Below are positions 46,846 through 57,487 of a DNA stretch of 64,000 bases, in pieces; position 1 is the stretch's first letter, and each line of letters begins with the position of its first letter. The translations under genes were made by a program, and so were the position numbers. The DNA is from Eurosta solidaginis (taxonomy: Eukaryota > Arthropoda > Insecta > Diptera > Tephritidae): assembly GCF_040869045.1 (NCBI RefSeq), contig NC_090319.1:179650645-179714644 (forward strand). Direction: 5' to 3'. Below the pieces are notes generated by a model, which saw only the letters and a list, made by a program, of their open reading frames with translations, was not told where the DNA came from and ran no database searches.

Positions 46846-46962
46846 TATAATTCAATTACATACATATTGTATTTTTTTTTATAGTAGAAACATTTGTCGA
46901 CATGTTAGATTAGGCAAATATATGTCATTCTATGGGTAATAATTAGGTGAAAATATCCCTTT

Positions 46963-47603
46963 CTAAAACTGATCATCTTGTCAAGGCTCCCAAATTTCAT
47001 TTATAAAATAACCTTCTTTTTCGCAGTGAATAAAAGAAAGCAGGATTTGCAAAGTTTGGATTAATTCGGACTCTGACCGCTGACTTTTTCACTGAATTAG
47101 TATCATAAGCATTATATCTAAAGATTTGAGATGGATTACAGATTGACGTATTTATTATGTATTCTGTCCTCGCAAATACAATTTTTTTTTTGTTTGTAGG
47201 ACTGTTGGAGTAAATGGATTTGCAGAAAATAAATATTTCTATACTTACATCTGACCTTGACCCACAGCCAACAAAAAATCAAATACGTTTCATATTTCAA
47301 CCAAACGGTCAAGCATTTACTTTCGGATTTTGATCTGTTGCAGAATTGCGACGATTTACCAAAGTATAAGTTTAACCACTAACCTCATTTTTATCCATCA
47401 TACATGTACACATTAAGGAGTTAAGCAACCGCGAATTATTAAGTCTAAATTATTAACCTTCCCTACAGAGTAATCATCATATTCTATTTTATTAATTAGT
47501 TCATTTAAAAACGCGATCGATTGATTGTTTTCATTCCTAACGAATTTCCGTTAGAGACCTAAACATTAACACACATAAAATTTTTTTTTTGTTAGTGAGT
47601 GCT
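46963..47603 (+). other. Gypsy B leader
   Basis: About 640 bp between LTR and first ATG, AT-rich. Two polypyrimidine-AG stretches, ending at TTTGTAG (about 47199) and TTTTGTTAG (about 47595), resemble 3' splice sites; the second lies 9 bases before ATG 47604. No primer site matching tRNA-Lys or other tRNAs I know was found. Confidence 0.5.
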
Positions 47604-47843
47604 ATGATGCTAGTGACACGTAGTCCTGATAATGCCTCTGGTGGCACTGATGGTGCTCAGTTGAACAACCAGTCCTGTGCCATATGCACTGAAACCTTGT
47701 CAAATAGTCAAGATAGGGGAGAAACGGTGTGCCGTCATTGTTTCCACCTGAATTGCATCCATACCTGGTTAGACAATAATGACACTTGTCCAATCTGTAG
47801 AAGTCCCTCTTTCGCAAAATACCTAAAAATCTTAGAAAAGTAA
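47604..47843 (+). CDS. RING-H2 finger frame at the head of Gypsy B gag
   Basis: ATG 47604 (a second ATG follows at once) to TAA 47841, 79 codons. Residues 25-65 form a complete C3H2C3 RING-H2: CAIC at 25-28, then CRHCFHLNC giving C-x-H-x2-H-x2-C, then CPIC. Conserved extras of ubiquitin-ligase RINGs are present: Ile between the first cysteines, Trp four residues after the sixth ligand (CIHTW), and Pro after the seventh. RING-H2 domains normally recruit E2 ubiquitin-conjugating enzymes. The frame is the same as the gag frame starting at 47853, separated by TAA plus three codons, so it was either a separate small protein or the N-terminus of Gag. No such domain is visible in Gypsy A. Residue statements are seen; the ligase role is inferred. 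Confidence 0.85.
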   Translation: MMLVTRSPDNASGGTDGAQLNNQSCAICTETLSNSQDRGETVCRHCFHLNCIHTWLDNNDTCPICRSPSFAKYLKILEK

Positions 47844-47852
47844 AAACTGAGT

Positions 47853-49073
47853 ATGCCAACCGGTACTATTCCTCGTGAACGACCGAATACGCGGCTTTAC
47901 GCGCAAACTAATACCCAATTCCAAACTTATCCGTCAACTGAACGTCGACACGGCCAAACGAATAGTCCACGATACCGACGCGTGACTAATCCACGCCAAA
48001 GCGGAATTACTGAAGAGCGAGTGCAGCAAGTAGTTGCTGAATCAATGTAAAACTTTCGTGAAGTAATGACCATAGACATTCAGAATATGTTACAAAACTT
48101 AAATATGGATAGAAATACTAGACCATCTCCAGCTGTTTCTCGGCGAGAAGAGCAGGTGGAATGGCCACGCGACGCACCGTATCCGGAGCGACTTATTAAT
48201 GACAATGTTCGGTATGAGAGACGGCCAGAGTCCTTAGGCGTTAGCCGATTGTCTGTGGGAAACGAAAAACTGTCAAATCTAATTCGAAATTCGCAGGTTC
48301 GTTTTAGCGGGTCAAAAGATGGCATATCTGTAGACCAATTTATTTAGCGAAACGGAAGTTTCGCAGTACTTTTCCACCATCTACACTCATTGTTTGAAGG
48401 TAAAGTTTTGCAATGGTTCTGGCGTTACCGGCAACGCACGAATGATCTGGATTGGTTTGGTTGTTGCGAGGCCATGCGACGCCAATTTAAGGATTTTTCG
48501 ACAGACGCCGAAATACGCGATGACATTCGAAGAAGGAAACAAAAACTTGCTGAGCCCTTTGATGATTTCCTTGAAGTTGTAATGCAAATGTCCGACAAGT
48601 TGAGAATACGAATGAATGAAACAGAGTTAGTCGAGAGTTTGATATGTAATTTGTAGTCCGACTTGCGCCACGAAATTTTAAACCTCGAAATAACGGATAT
48701 TGCTAGTTTGAGGAAAGCAACGCGAAAACATGAAAAGTTCTTTAACGATATTCACGTTGGCTCATCCCGGCAAACCACTGGACGTCACCAAATCAATGAA
48801 CTAGTTAATTCAGATGTTACCGACCCCAACCAAGACGAAGAACTCGGCAAAGTAGAAGCTGTTGAGGTAAGTAAGCTAAAATGTTGGAATTGTCAAGAAA
48901 CGGGACATAGATATCATGACTATCTCAAGCCCAGGAAAATCTTCTGCTACGGCTGTGGAGCTGAAAACATGTATAAACCCACATGTCCTAAATGCACCGT
49001 TGCATCGGAAAACTCGAAGAAGGATGTCCGTCGAATCCCAGACGAGCATCCATCGTATCGCCCTCGGAATTAA
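47853..49073 (+). pseudogene. gag: Gypsy B Gag
   Basis: A single reading frame from 47853 to 49073, interrupted only by stops at about 48048, 48345 and 48654. The N-terminal ~165 codons are Arg/Gln/Pro-rich, with EERVQQVVAESM and a SRREEQVEWPRDAPYPERL stretch. The core reads VRFSGSKDGISVDQF, HSLFEGKVLQWFWRYRQR and DAEIRDDIRRRKQKL, the Ty3-type retrotransposon Gag core. The C-terminus has LKCWNCQETGHRYHDY (a CCHC knuckle whose last Cys is Tyr) followed by CYGC..CPKC. Gag would assemble particles. The four stops including TAA 47841 could all be point changes. Confidence 0.83.
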
Positions 49074-49720
49074 ACACCAAACACGGTTATGGTGAAACAA
49101 ACCATTCAAATGACGAAAATACCGAAAACATTCAGATACTTTCACCAGATAGTACAAAAACTAATAATAACCCGATGAATAATACAACTTTAAAATTTTC
49201 TATAGATTTGAGTAAGACGTTATCTAGAAAACCATATCACGTTCGTTTGACGGAGAAAAATAGTGCGAGGAAAAGAATATTCTCGGACATAGAGAACAAC
49301 CGTACTCCAACCCGTTCCAGTAAGCGCATATCAGCCTATTGGAAGCGTAAGAAAGCATTGCTTAATTCTGTTACTTCCTCTATAGTTTACAATAATATTG
49401 ACATTCGACCATACGCAAATATAAAGATATTAGATAAACCATATTTAGCTTTATTAGATAATAAGAGCTGCATAGGATCTGAATTAGCAAAACTAATTAT
49501 GGAAAGTCCCAAGAGAGATTACCAGAAGCATTTAGGTTCGGTAAAAATAGCAGATGGGAAAAAGCAGAACGTGGCTGGAATCATAGAGCTTACGATAGAT
49601 TTCAACAATCGTAGAGAAACGATTGAGTTTCTTTTATTACCGTCTGTTGCGATCAACGTTATATGCGGAATGGACTTCTGCAGAAATTTGGTCTGCAAGT
49701 TCAAGCTGAACCATGCATAG
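49074..49720 (+). pseudogene. pol: Gypsy B protease region
   Basis: Frame 48992-49720 overlaps the end of gag in another frame, as is common for gag-pol. The N-terminal part is a Lys/Arg-rich linker. The retropepsin site reads LALLDNKSCIGSELAK: the Asp is kept, but the usual D-S/T-G is D-N-K, which should abolish activity. The flap/C-terminal parts SVKIADGKKQNVAGII and VICGMDFCRNL are recognisable. It ends at TAG 49718 where the next frame takes over. Confidence 0.8.
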
Positions 49721-50748
49721 ATCAACTTACGGGCGAAGGAGAAGACCACGATGTGATTCCGTTGACATCATTACAGAAACGCCAACTTGAGATAGCTATT
49801 TCTGCATTCCCTTCTTACGAGAAAGAAGGCCTTGGAACTACAAAGTTAATTGAGCACGTCATAGAAACTGGCACGGCTACCCCAATAAAGCAGCATTATT
49901 ATCCAATCTCGCCTGCAATGGAAAAGCTTTTATGTGAAGAGATAGATCGTATGATTGAGTTAGGAGTAATAGAAAAGGCTGAGAGCTCCGCATGGTCCTC
50001 TCCAGGAGTGCTTATGGTGAAACCTGGAAAGGTGAGATTTTGCTAAGACTCGAGAAAGCTTAATGAAATAACTGTGAAAAACGCGTATCCTATTCCGAAT
50101 ATAGATGGACTGATAGCCCGACTACCGCCTGTATATTGCATATCGAAAATTGACCTGAAGGATGCCTTCTGGCAACTAAGTTTGCCTAAGGAGTATCGTC
50201 CCAAAACCGCATTCACAATACCCAATCAACCATTGTACCAATTTACACGCGTGCCATTTGGTCTTTGTAATTCACCACAAACAATGTGTCGATTGATGGG
50301 CATGGTTATCCCGTACAATCTCAAGACTCATGTTTTCGTTTGCCTAGACGATTTGTTAGTTGTCTCACAAACATTTGAAGAACGCATATCGCATCTGCTG
50401 GAAGTTGCAGCACATCTCAGAAAAGCTGGTCTAACTATCAACATTAAGAAGAGTAGCTTTGGTCTAAATAAAGTTAAATATTTAGGATTTGTAGTTGGGA
50501 ATGGGACACTAGCGGTAGACGAAGATAAAGTGAAGGCTATTTCTAACTATCCGTGTCCGAAAACCATTCGCCAAGTACGCCAATTTTTGGGAATGGCAAG
50601 GTGGTATAGGCGCTTTATTGCCGACTATGCTAGCCTCACGTTTCCACTAACCGAGCTGCTCTCGAAGAAACAGAAGTTTGCTTGGAATACAGCAGCCGAA
50701 GATGCCTTTCAGCAGCTTAAGAATAAACTTACTACGGCCCCTTATTGA
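49721..50748 (+). pseudogene. pol: Gypsy B reverse transcriptase
   Basis: 49663-50046 ends VMVKPGKVRFC and TAA; 50074-50748 resumes after a short gap. Motifs: LGVIEKAESSAWSSPG, SKIDLKDAFWQLSL (first catalytic Asp), PFGLCNSPQTMCRLM, HVFVCLDDLLVV and LGMARWYRRFI. The active site is C-L-D-D (50341-50352) instead of Y-L-D-D. Apart from TAA 50044 and that Tyr-to-Cys change, the domain is complete. Confidence 0.88.
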
Positions 50749-51120
50749 TTCACCCTGATTATTCGAAACAGTTCATTGTTCAATGTGATGCATGCCAGTA
50801 TGGTATTTGTGTTCTGTTAGCTCAAGCTGATGAAAATGGCGACGAAAGGCCTATTACCTTTATGTCCCACAAACTGAACAGAGCGCAGAGAAATTATACC
50901 GTCACTGAACTGGAATGCCTCGCAGTGGTTATGGCAATAAAGAAGTTCAGGCCATATATAGAAGGGCACGACTTTAGTCGTAACCGACCACGCGAGTCTG
51001 AAATGGCTAATACGCCAAAAAGGCTTAAGCGGAAGGCTAGCGCGGTGGGCCCTAAAACTACAAGGTTATAACTTTTCTATCGAGCACAGAAAAGGAAGCG
51101 ATAATAAAGTCGCTAACGCG
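50749..51120 (+). pseudogene. pol: Gypsy B RNase H
   Basis: A frameshift at about 50745 leads into IHPDYSKQFIVQCDACQYGI (Asp), then NYTVTELECLAVVMAIKKFRP (Glu). Another shift near 50985 moves to the SLSSWLSR-like end, and the frame reaches VANALSRAF at 51115, continuous with the integrase. Catalytic acids are present, but the domain is split. Confidence 0.82.
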
Positions 51121-52320
51121 TTGTCTCGCGCTTTTGACGAAACCGGAAATGTGGAGGAGATAGAGTTAGAGATTTTGCCAGAAATAGATTTAGAATCGTC
51201 GCACTTCGAATCCAATGAGTACCGAGAATTACGGGAAAAACTTTCCAACAGTGATATACCAGACCACAAAGTAATAGACAAATTCATTTACTATAGGAAT
51301 AATTTTGACACCAACACGCCACTTGAAGAAGACGTGTGGAAACTGTTTGTGCCGACTGAATTAAGGCAAAGCGTTATTTACTCGGCTCATAATTCGCCTA
51401 GTTCAGCACACGGTGGTATAGCCAAAACAATTGAGCTGGTAAAAAGCCATTTATATTGGCCCGATATGGCAAACGACATAAAAAATTATGTGCTATCCTG
51501 TGACCTTTGCAAAACCTCGAAGACGCCGTCGTATTCGCTTCGCCCTCCGATGGGACAACAAGCCGAGTCAGAGCGACCTTTCCTACGATTGTACATCGAT
51601 CTCATTGGACATTTTCCGAGGTCAAAAAGGGGAAACATAGGTATATTTATTGTCCTCGACCATTTCTCGAAATTCACTTTTTTGCAACCATTAAGAAAGT
51701 TCACAACCAACTTAATAATAGATTTTCTTAAAACTACAATTTTTGATTGCTTTGGTGTACCTCAGACAATAGTATCCGATAATGGAAGCCAATTTGTCAG
51801 CAAGGAGTTCCATAATTTCATTGACAAATATGGAATAAGCCATGTTCGGTCAGCGGTATATTCACCTCAAGCCAACGCCTCGGAACGCGTAAATCGCTCA
51901 ATTAACGAAGCTTTGAGATGCTTTGTACGTAAGGATCATCGGAACTGGGATGCTTACGTAAGCAGCATTAATTGTTCCTTATGTAATGGTTTACACAGCA
52001 CAATAGGTCAGTCGCCATACTTCGTTGTTTTCGGACAAAACATGACAACACACGGGAAAGACTACGGTATCTTGAAGAATCTAGGATTGATGTCGGAGGG
52101 TAGTGCTCGACTTAGTAGGGAGGATCAATTCGCCATCATTCGCGAATCAGTTAACTCCAAAATGAAACTTGCGTATGAGAAAAATACACGTACATACAAC
52201 CTACGCGCGCATGCGCGGGAGTTTACCCCAGGACAAATCGTGATACGTAGAAATTTTGTGCAAAGTAATTTAGGAAAACATTTCAATGCTAAACTTTCCC
52301 CACAAGTTGTTAAAGCCTAA
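51121..52320 (+). CDS. pol: Gypsy B integrase, nearly intact
   Basis: 399 open codons, the longest coding run in the window; it is the C-terminal part of Pol and does not start here. The zinc domain reads HNSPSSAHGG..YWPDMANDI..CDLCKTSK. The catalytic core is LYIDLIGHFP (D), IVSDNGSQFVSKEFHNF (D) and SPQANASERVNRSI (E), so the full triad is kept. Then NCSLCNGLHSTIGQSPYFVVFGQ, and a C-terminal GPY/F-like TPGQIVIRRNFVQSN. It ends at TAA 52318, after which a short basic tail continues in frame to about 52571. Integrase joins the element's DNA to the host. Better preservation than in Gypsy A suggests a younger copy. Confidence 0.9.
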   Translation: MSRAFDETGNVEEIELEILPEIDLESSHFESNEYRELREKLSNSDIPDHKVIDKFIYYRNNFDTNTPLEEDVWKLFVPTELRQSVIYSAHNSPSSAHGGIAKTIELVKSHLYWPDMANDIKNYVLSCDLCKTSKTPSYSLRPPMGQQAESERPFLRLYIDLIGHFPRSKRGNIGIFIVLDHFSKFTFLQPLRKFTTNLIIDFLKTTIFDCFGVPQTIVSDNGSQFVSKEFHNFIDKYGISHVRSAVYSPQANASERVNRSINEALRCFVRKDHRNWDAYVSSINCSLCNGLHSTIGQSPYFVVFGQNMTTHGKDYGILKNLGLMSEGSARLSREDQFAIIRESVNSKMKLAYEKNTRTYNLRAHAREFTPGQIVIRRNFVQSNLGKHFNAKLSPQVVKA

Positions 52321-52555
52321 GTGATAAAAAAAAGGTTGGAAACGCTTATTACTTGTTAGAAGACATAGGGAACAATCATAAAAGAACATACCACATCAAG
52401 GACATCCGGTCATGAAAAGTCACCACATCAGCAACAAGTAACTTCTTTTCTTTCTCAATTATTTCGAATAATCAACCGAGTGGCAAAAAGATCAACAAAA
52501 CCAAAATTATTAAAGTGCAGCCGTAGGTATCGACTAGCATCGGTTAGCTTCTGTC

Positions 52556-52570
52556 TGGTTGGGGGGCATT
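52556..52570 (+). promoter_or_regulatory. Gypsy B polypurine tract
   Basis: TGGTTGGGGGGCATT lies just before the 3' LTR start and is absent before the 5' LTR. Confidence 0.7.
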
Positions 52571-52572
52571 TA

Positions 52573-55321
52573 TGACGAGCATCACAATGATATTAGCCTC
52601 TCGACGTAATATGCGAACATCACAGGGCGATATCATTATCACAACATCAATTATAACTGTGTGTTGCAGATCAACTTGTTTGTTGTATTGTATCGAACAT
52701 TGGTTCGAAAAGTTCGTCACAACCAATGCTCAGTGCAACAACATAAAAATATACTTAGCGTCGATGTGCTCTGACCAACCAACAAAGTTAATTGCTTGTG
52801 AGCGGGCGAGCGTAACTTAAAAGCCCAGGTAAGGCAATAACTAACACACCCACTTGATATTGTACAATTGTAGGTACACATATAGGTATATATATGTAGG
52901 TTGGAATTAGTGAGCATGGACCAATACTTGGAAAACCCGCACATGCGCATAACGAAGGTGGCGCTCAACTAGTGGAACAGAGAACTACTAGATGATGTTA
53001 AGGCACAAATAATACATACATACCATGCAGAAAATCCAATGATGCAAGCTATCGCACAGCCAGTATGAATGCTATGCCAAACTATTCTTCATCTGTCCTT
53101 TTTTTTGTTCTTTTTTTTCTACAAGAAACTGGTAGATTTTTTTGCTGTTTTCGAGGTATAGTAGATTTCGATCATATAATAACAGTCCCAAACCGGATCA
53201 TATTACCAAGCACAATCTCTGACCGTATTTAAGATGAGATAGCCTAGATACGCCAGGAGAAAGAGGGCGAAGCCCCAACAGAAAAAAGTACCAAGTTCGA
53301 ACCCTAAGAGGAGGATATGGGGAAATATAAAAGTTTAGCTTTGGTTGTTTACTACTCAACGATCGACAGTTACGTAGATGATTTATTTATGGTTGGCGCA
53401 AATTTTCTATCAACTTTTTGTACCAGTACGAATTTATTCAGTTATGTTCCTTTTTTTTTTTTTTGAAGCAAATTTGGATGGCGTGATCTATGACGGTATT
53501 TCTCATCTCTCGATTTAAGTAAAGAAGTCATTGTCGGATCTGACTGTACAAACGTATAATAAGAAGAAAAGAAAATAAGAACAATGTCTAACGGGAAGAT
53601 CAGGCGATGATGCCGTTTGACCTATTCCTACGGAGAGAAGATATGGAAAAGGGGAAAACTCCCGGTAGAAGCAAAGGCTTTGAAGGCGTAGGCCAAAGGT
53701 TAAGTTTTTCAGTTTTTCATTGAAGTTTGGATGGTGAACGTCGTCGGGTTTAGCGCAACGCATACCGCTAGCAAACCTGAATGTAAAGAAACTATTTTTC
53801 TTAAAAATTCACGAATTCAACTGCTTGATGATCGAAATCAAGTTTTCAAGTCAAGTAGCTTTAAAATGGTGAAATGGTGTTAGACCCAAATTTTATTGTC
53901 ATTGTTATAAATAGTTGGGCAGTTCAATATTTAACGTTTGAGTGAAAATGGTTTTAAATACTTAACAGTATAATACAGAACGTGTCCAGTTACATTAAAG
54001 GGAGTCTATGTTGTTGCGTCAAAATAATTTGATTGTGAAAAACTGAAAAATTAAATACCAATTGAGGTTTTTGCCATTTATCTCGTATTTAAATTATAAG
54101 AAAACCAGAAATTTTATTTACTGAATTCGTAAAGTGAAAAGTGAATTGCATCAACTGCGAGTTATTGGGAAAAATACTATAAATTGTAACAACAAAAAAA
54201 TGACGTTGCATTGTAAGCATTTATATCTTGAGAACATTTGGAAAATTGGCAATAGAGAATGGGCACCAATGGATGACACCTAAAAGCAGTGTGAAAGAAA
54301 AATAGTTGGAACAAACACATCACAAGCATTCCATGTGTTTTTTTTTTTTTTTATCATGAAACTCCTATTAATGGTTGTTGTACCACAAAAAGGCAGTTTT
54401 GAAGTAGACATCGCTGAACTCATCAGCCGCCTACACAGTGACTATATAAGAAGGCGATTTAATGTCCGTGCCGGAATTGTACAATATGAATATGCCATAC
54501 TAAATGATAAAAGCGAGCGTGCGGAAAAGAATAGAATTTTGTAAAAACTGAAACTAAACCTAGATGTATTAAATGAATGAAGAGGCCAATGAACCCACCT
54601 AACTTTAGAAAAAGTGAAACTAAAAATAAGAAGAAAATTTGAATAAAAGCATCACGCGGGTGAAGGATCAACTGCAACATATATCAACTCTCCAATGCCG
54701 AGATTCCTAACAAACGTCGAGATGGTCAACATATTGCTTTCCCGATAATTTAGATTAAGAGTTAAATAGTTTTAATGCTGATTCACTAAATTCTCTATGT
54801 AAAATATCTAGTGCAATATGATTGCGAATGTAGAGTAGGGTGGTAACCATTTTCTTTGTCCGTCATACGATTATTCCGTGATAGTTTTTTTTTGCAATTG
54901 TTAGAATTTAAAAGGAAAATTCATATAAACTCGCATTTTCGGTATAAAATTTTAAGTGTTGATCTCATAGTTAATACCGAAAATAGGCTCGCCCTCTTAA
55001 GTTCATTAGTACATTTTTTTTTACAATTAAAGCCATTCGATTTACTAGTGATGCCTAAATAGGCATTATAACATGTTGCCAGTGTACTATCCAAATTAAT
55101 TGCAGCACTAGCTCACATGGTCGCTAGACATGATACATCGAACCTACAACATTCTCATCATCGTCGCATCGATGGGACCATCAAGTAAGTAAAAAGAAAA
55201 AAAGTTATAATTCAATTACATACATATTGTATTTTTTTTATAGTAGAAACATTTTTCGACATGTTAGATTAGGCAAATATATGTCATTCTATGGGTAATA
55301 ATTAGGTGAAAATATCCCTTT
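52573..55321 (+). repeat. Gypsy B 3' LTR
   Basis: About 2.75 kb, matching the 5' LTR from TGACGAGC to AATATCCCTTT. It keeps ~60 bp near 55013-55080 that are missing in the 5' copy. The end at 55321 is where similarity stops; no TG..CA pair is obvious, so the true LTR end may be missing. Confidence 0.82.
54356..54544 (+). CDS. 62-codon open reading conserved in both LTRs (3' copy)
   Basis: Same reading as 43080-43268 with one base difference (Glu for Ala). Preceded by a longer T run. No recognised domain; function unknown. See the 5' copy for why conservation is suggestive. Confidence 0.3.
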   Translation: MKLLLMVVVPQKGSFEVDIAELISRLHSDYIRRRFNVRAGIVQYEYAILNDKSERAEKNRIL

Positions 55322-55682
55322 TTGCCTTGACATTTTGAACCGCGATTTAAACTCTAAGTTTGATTGCGTTTGCTCATAAAGTTAACACACTCACAACCTG
55401 TTTCATTTACCTGTGGGCGAGTTCGTGTCCTTAGTCGTTGCGTATGCTTGTTTTATTTTAGCACAAATATCGAGTTGATAACTCAAAATATAGCCCATAT
55501 AGAATAGGATGGATTAAATGTTTTTGTTATATTCTTACCTTCAAATTACTTGATCTAATAATGTTAGTTATTACTATTATTTCAATAAATGTAAGAAATC
55601 TTTGTAGTGTAAACTAAGAATGGATTCCTGATTCTTTTATTCTGATGACGAAATGTAGGTGAGTTTTTATGACTCATGGTTA
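55322..55682. other. No gene seen
   Basis: Sequence between Gypsy B and the inverted-repeat element. No ORF or repeat recognised. Confidence 0.5.
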
Positions 55683-55686
55683 TTAA

Positions 55687-56415
55687 GGCTGGGCGAGTTT
55701 GACTAAATAGAAAAAAAACCTATATAACTGGAAAATGTCGTTAAGGCAGTTCAAAAGAAATAATTTAGAATGTTTTTGAGCGTACGTTTGAAACGATCAA
55801 ATTTTAAAAACAAATAAAATAGTTTTTATTTTTATTTTGTTTATCAATTTTAAATGCAGGTGAAATGCGCATCAACATATATATGTATATATGTAAATGC
55901 ATCACAGTTATTATATTTATAAGAATTCGAAGGTTTGTGCTGTGGTCGGTATGGCGATGAATATTGCACCAAATCGCATCACGCTGATGGCGGCGGCAGT
56001 AGATCAAAATCTACGCAAATTTGTCAGGCGTGGTCACTTATTTGCCAGATATGCGTTATTCTAGGCATGCGCAATTTTACCCATATTCATCCTGAGATAG
56101 TGACGGATACTCCCCAAGACGTGCTCCACGACGCGCGGCGAAAAATGGCCTATAAATTGGAACCGATATATTTTCTCGCATTGCCAGCTAGGGAGCTCCT
56201 ACCGTGCTTCATGGACCATGTGCCTTTGAATCATGTATTATCTGTTCATTGCAAACAATACAAGTTTCAAATTGCACTTTTTCGTATTTTTTCCACAAGA
56301 TTGTCAAATAACTCACACAGTTTTGACAGATTTGTATCTAAATTGTAGCAGTGCTGGAAAGTTCCAGGGGAATATTAGTTGAGTTAATTAAAATTTAGTC
56401 TAACTCTCGCCCAGC
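55687..56415. mobile_element. TTAA-flanked inverted-repeat element, 729 bp
   Basis: Left end GGCTGGGCGAGTTTGACT and right end, reversed, GCTGGGCGAGAGTTAGACT, so ~22-bp imperfect inverted ends that also share the following AAAT. Both sides are flanked by TTAA (55683-55686 and 56416-56419). TTAA is the piggyBac target; a 3-bp TTA/TAA target of PIF/Harbinger type is the alternative. It is too short for a transposase and probably a MITE-like derivative. Confidence 0.75.
55935..56348 (+). other. 137-codon open reading in the inverted-repeat element
   Basis: Open from ATG 55935 to TAG. Not recognised. It contains a Gly/Ser patch, a hydrophobic ICQICVILGM segment and a THIHPEIVTDTPQDVL stretch. It fills most of the element and could be a remnant exon of a transposase-linked protein or chance. 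Confidence 0.25.
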
Positions 56416-56659
56416 TTAAGTAGTCTGGAAGACGATCATTTCAGTATCCCTAATTATAAGCTGCTGAAAATCGATAGAGAATCAAAAAAAGGGGAAGATT
56501 ATTATAGAAATATTATAAATATTAGACTTTTAATGAAGACCGAAACACGGAATATCTGTTTGTGGAAGTGTATTATAATTTACTTATTTATTAAGTCTAT
56601 GACCACAAGTTCTTTCAGGCTACCAATGATAAAGGAGATAGTACAAAATTATACACATA

Positions 56660-56982
56660 CTATTACAATAATTTCGCGTTGTGCTAGACCTATCAAAAGC
56701 TTTTGATACGGTCAACCATGGCACGTTACTACAAGACCTGGAAGGGTCTACCCTTCCCCCAGGTCTTAAAAGGTGAACCGCAAATTGTCTTGGTGGCCAG
56801 CAGACATCACAGAAATTTAGAAACGCAACATCAAAACCAATAAGAATTAAACAAGGGGTGCCACAAGGTGATGTCCTTTCCCCACTTTTGTTTAACTTTT
56901 ACACATCAAAGCTACCTTCGCCACCAGAAGGAGTTACTATCGTTTCCTACGCCGATGACTGCAATAATGACCACAGGCCCAG
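56660..56982 (+). pseudogene. Jockey-like LINE reverse transcriptase fragment
   Basis: Reading VVLDLSKAFDTVNHGTLL (first catalytic Asp), with a stop and a small deletion, then IKQGVPQGDVLSPLLFNFY and IVSYADDC with YADD at 56948-56959. The LINE breaks at GCCCAG (56977-56982) where a 2.5-kb insert begins, and resumes at 59511-59516. The endonuclease is not seen upstream. Confidence 0.88.
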
Positions 56983-57040
56983 TGTAGCATTATACGTCAT
57001 ACCCACTGTAATGTAGCATTATGCTTCATACCCACTGTAA
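56983..57040 (+). repeat. 29-bp tandem duplication at insert start
   Basis: TGTAGCATTATACGTCATAC.. (56983-57011) is repeated with two changes at 57012-57040, each ending CCCACTGTAA or CCCACTGTA. Confidence 0.9.
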
Positions 57041-57305
57041 CACACTTGCAATAATACTTCATGGCGATCCTGCCAGCCTGATCTTTAATTAGCTGAAAAT
57101 CTGCTCTTAAGCAAAATTCGCTAGATCTCGCTGAAGGGAAGATCCTACCAGACTAGATTTAAAATTGGCAAAACTGCTAAGAATCTAGCTGGAGGAGACC
57201 GTGCAAGATTTAAACAAAAAGTAAATTCATTAAATTCTGCCAATAAGGCAAAAGGAACAAATTTCCTTTTTAAGAAATTTTGATTGCCACGTTCATAAAT
57301 CGAGC

Positions 57306-57487
57306 GAAAGGAGCGCGCAGGTGAAGTGGAATATACACCCAGAATAAAAGCATTAAGCGTGAAGTAAAAGGAGCGCGCAGGTGAAGTGGAATATACATCA
57401 GAATAAAAGCATTAAGCGTGAAGTGAAAGGAGCGCGCAGGTGAAGTGGAATATACACCCAGAATAAAAGCATTAGGCGTGAAGTGAA
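57306..57487 (+). repeat. Three 59-60-bp tandem repeats
   Basis: Units start near 57306, 57366 and 57425, each with AAAGGAGCGCGCAGGTGAAG, GGAATATACA and AAAAGCATTA(A/G)GCGTG. Confidence 0.93.

Larger units (their letters stand above)
41295..46962 (+). repeat. Gypsy B 5' LTR (interrupted)
   Basis: Begins TGACGAGCATCACAATG at 41295, identical to the 3' LTR start at 52573. Similarity runs to 43858 and resumes at 46846 through AATATCCCTTT (46962). Without the insertion it is about 2.68 kb. Confidence 0.85.
41295..55321 (+). mobile_element. Gypsy B: Ty3/gypsy element with ~2.7-kb LTRs and a RING-Gag
   Basis: Order: 5' LTR (41295-46962, with a 3-kb insertion), leader, RING-H2 frame, gag, protease, RT, RNase H, integrase, polypurine tract, 3' LTR (52573-55321). 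Gag and Pol are similar to Gypsy A, so the two belong to one lineage. No primer site is recognisable after 46962, and no target duplication is evident, so the outer limits are approximate. Coding is interrupted, but less than in Gypsy A. Confidence 0.85.

Noticed and set aside
46963..47603. Primer-binding site after the Gypsy B 5' LTR
   Set aside because: No run complementary to tRNA-Lys, Arg, Leu, Ser or Met 3' ends could be found by eye, so the LTR end is left open.
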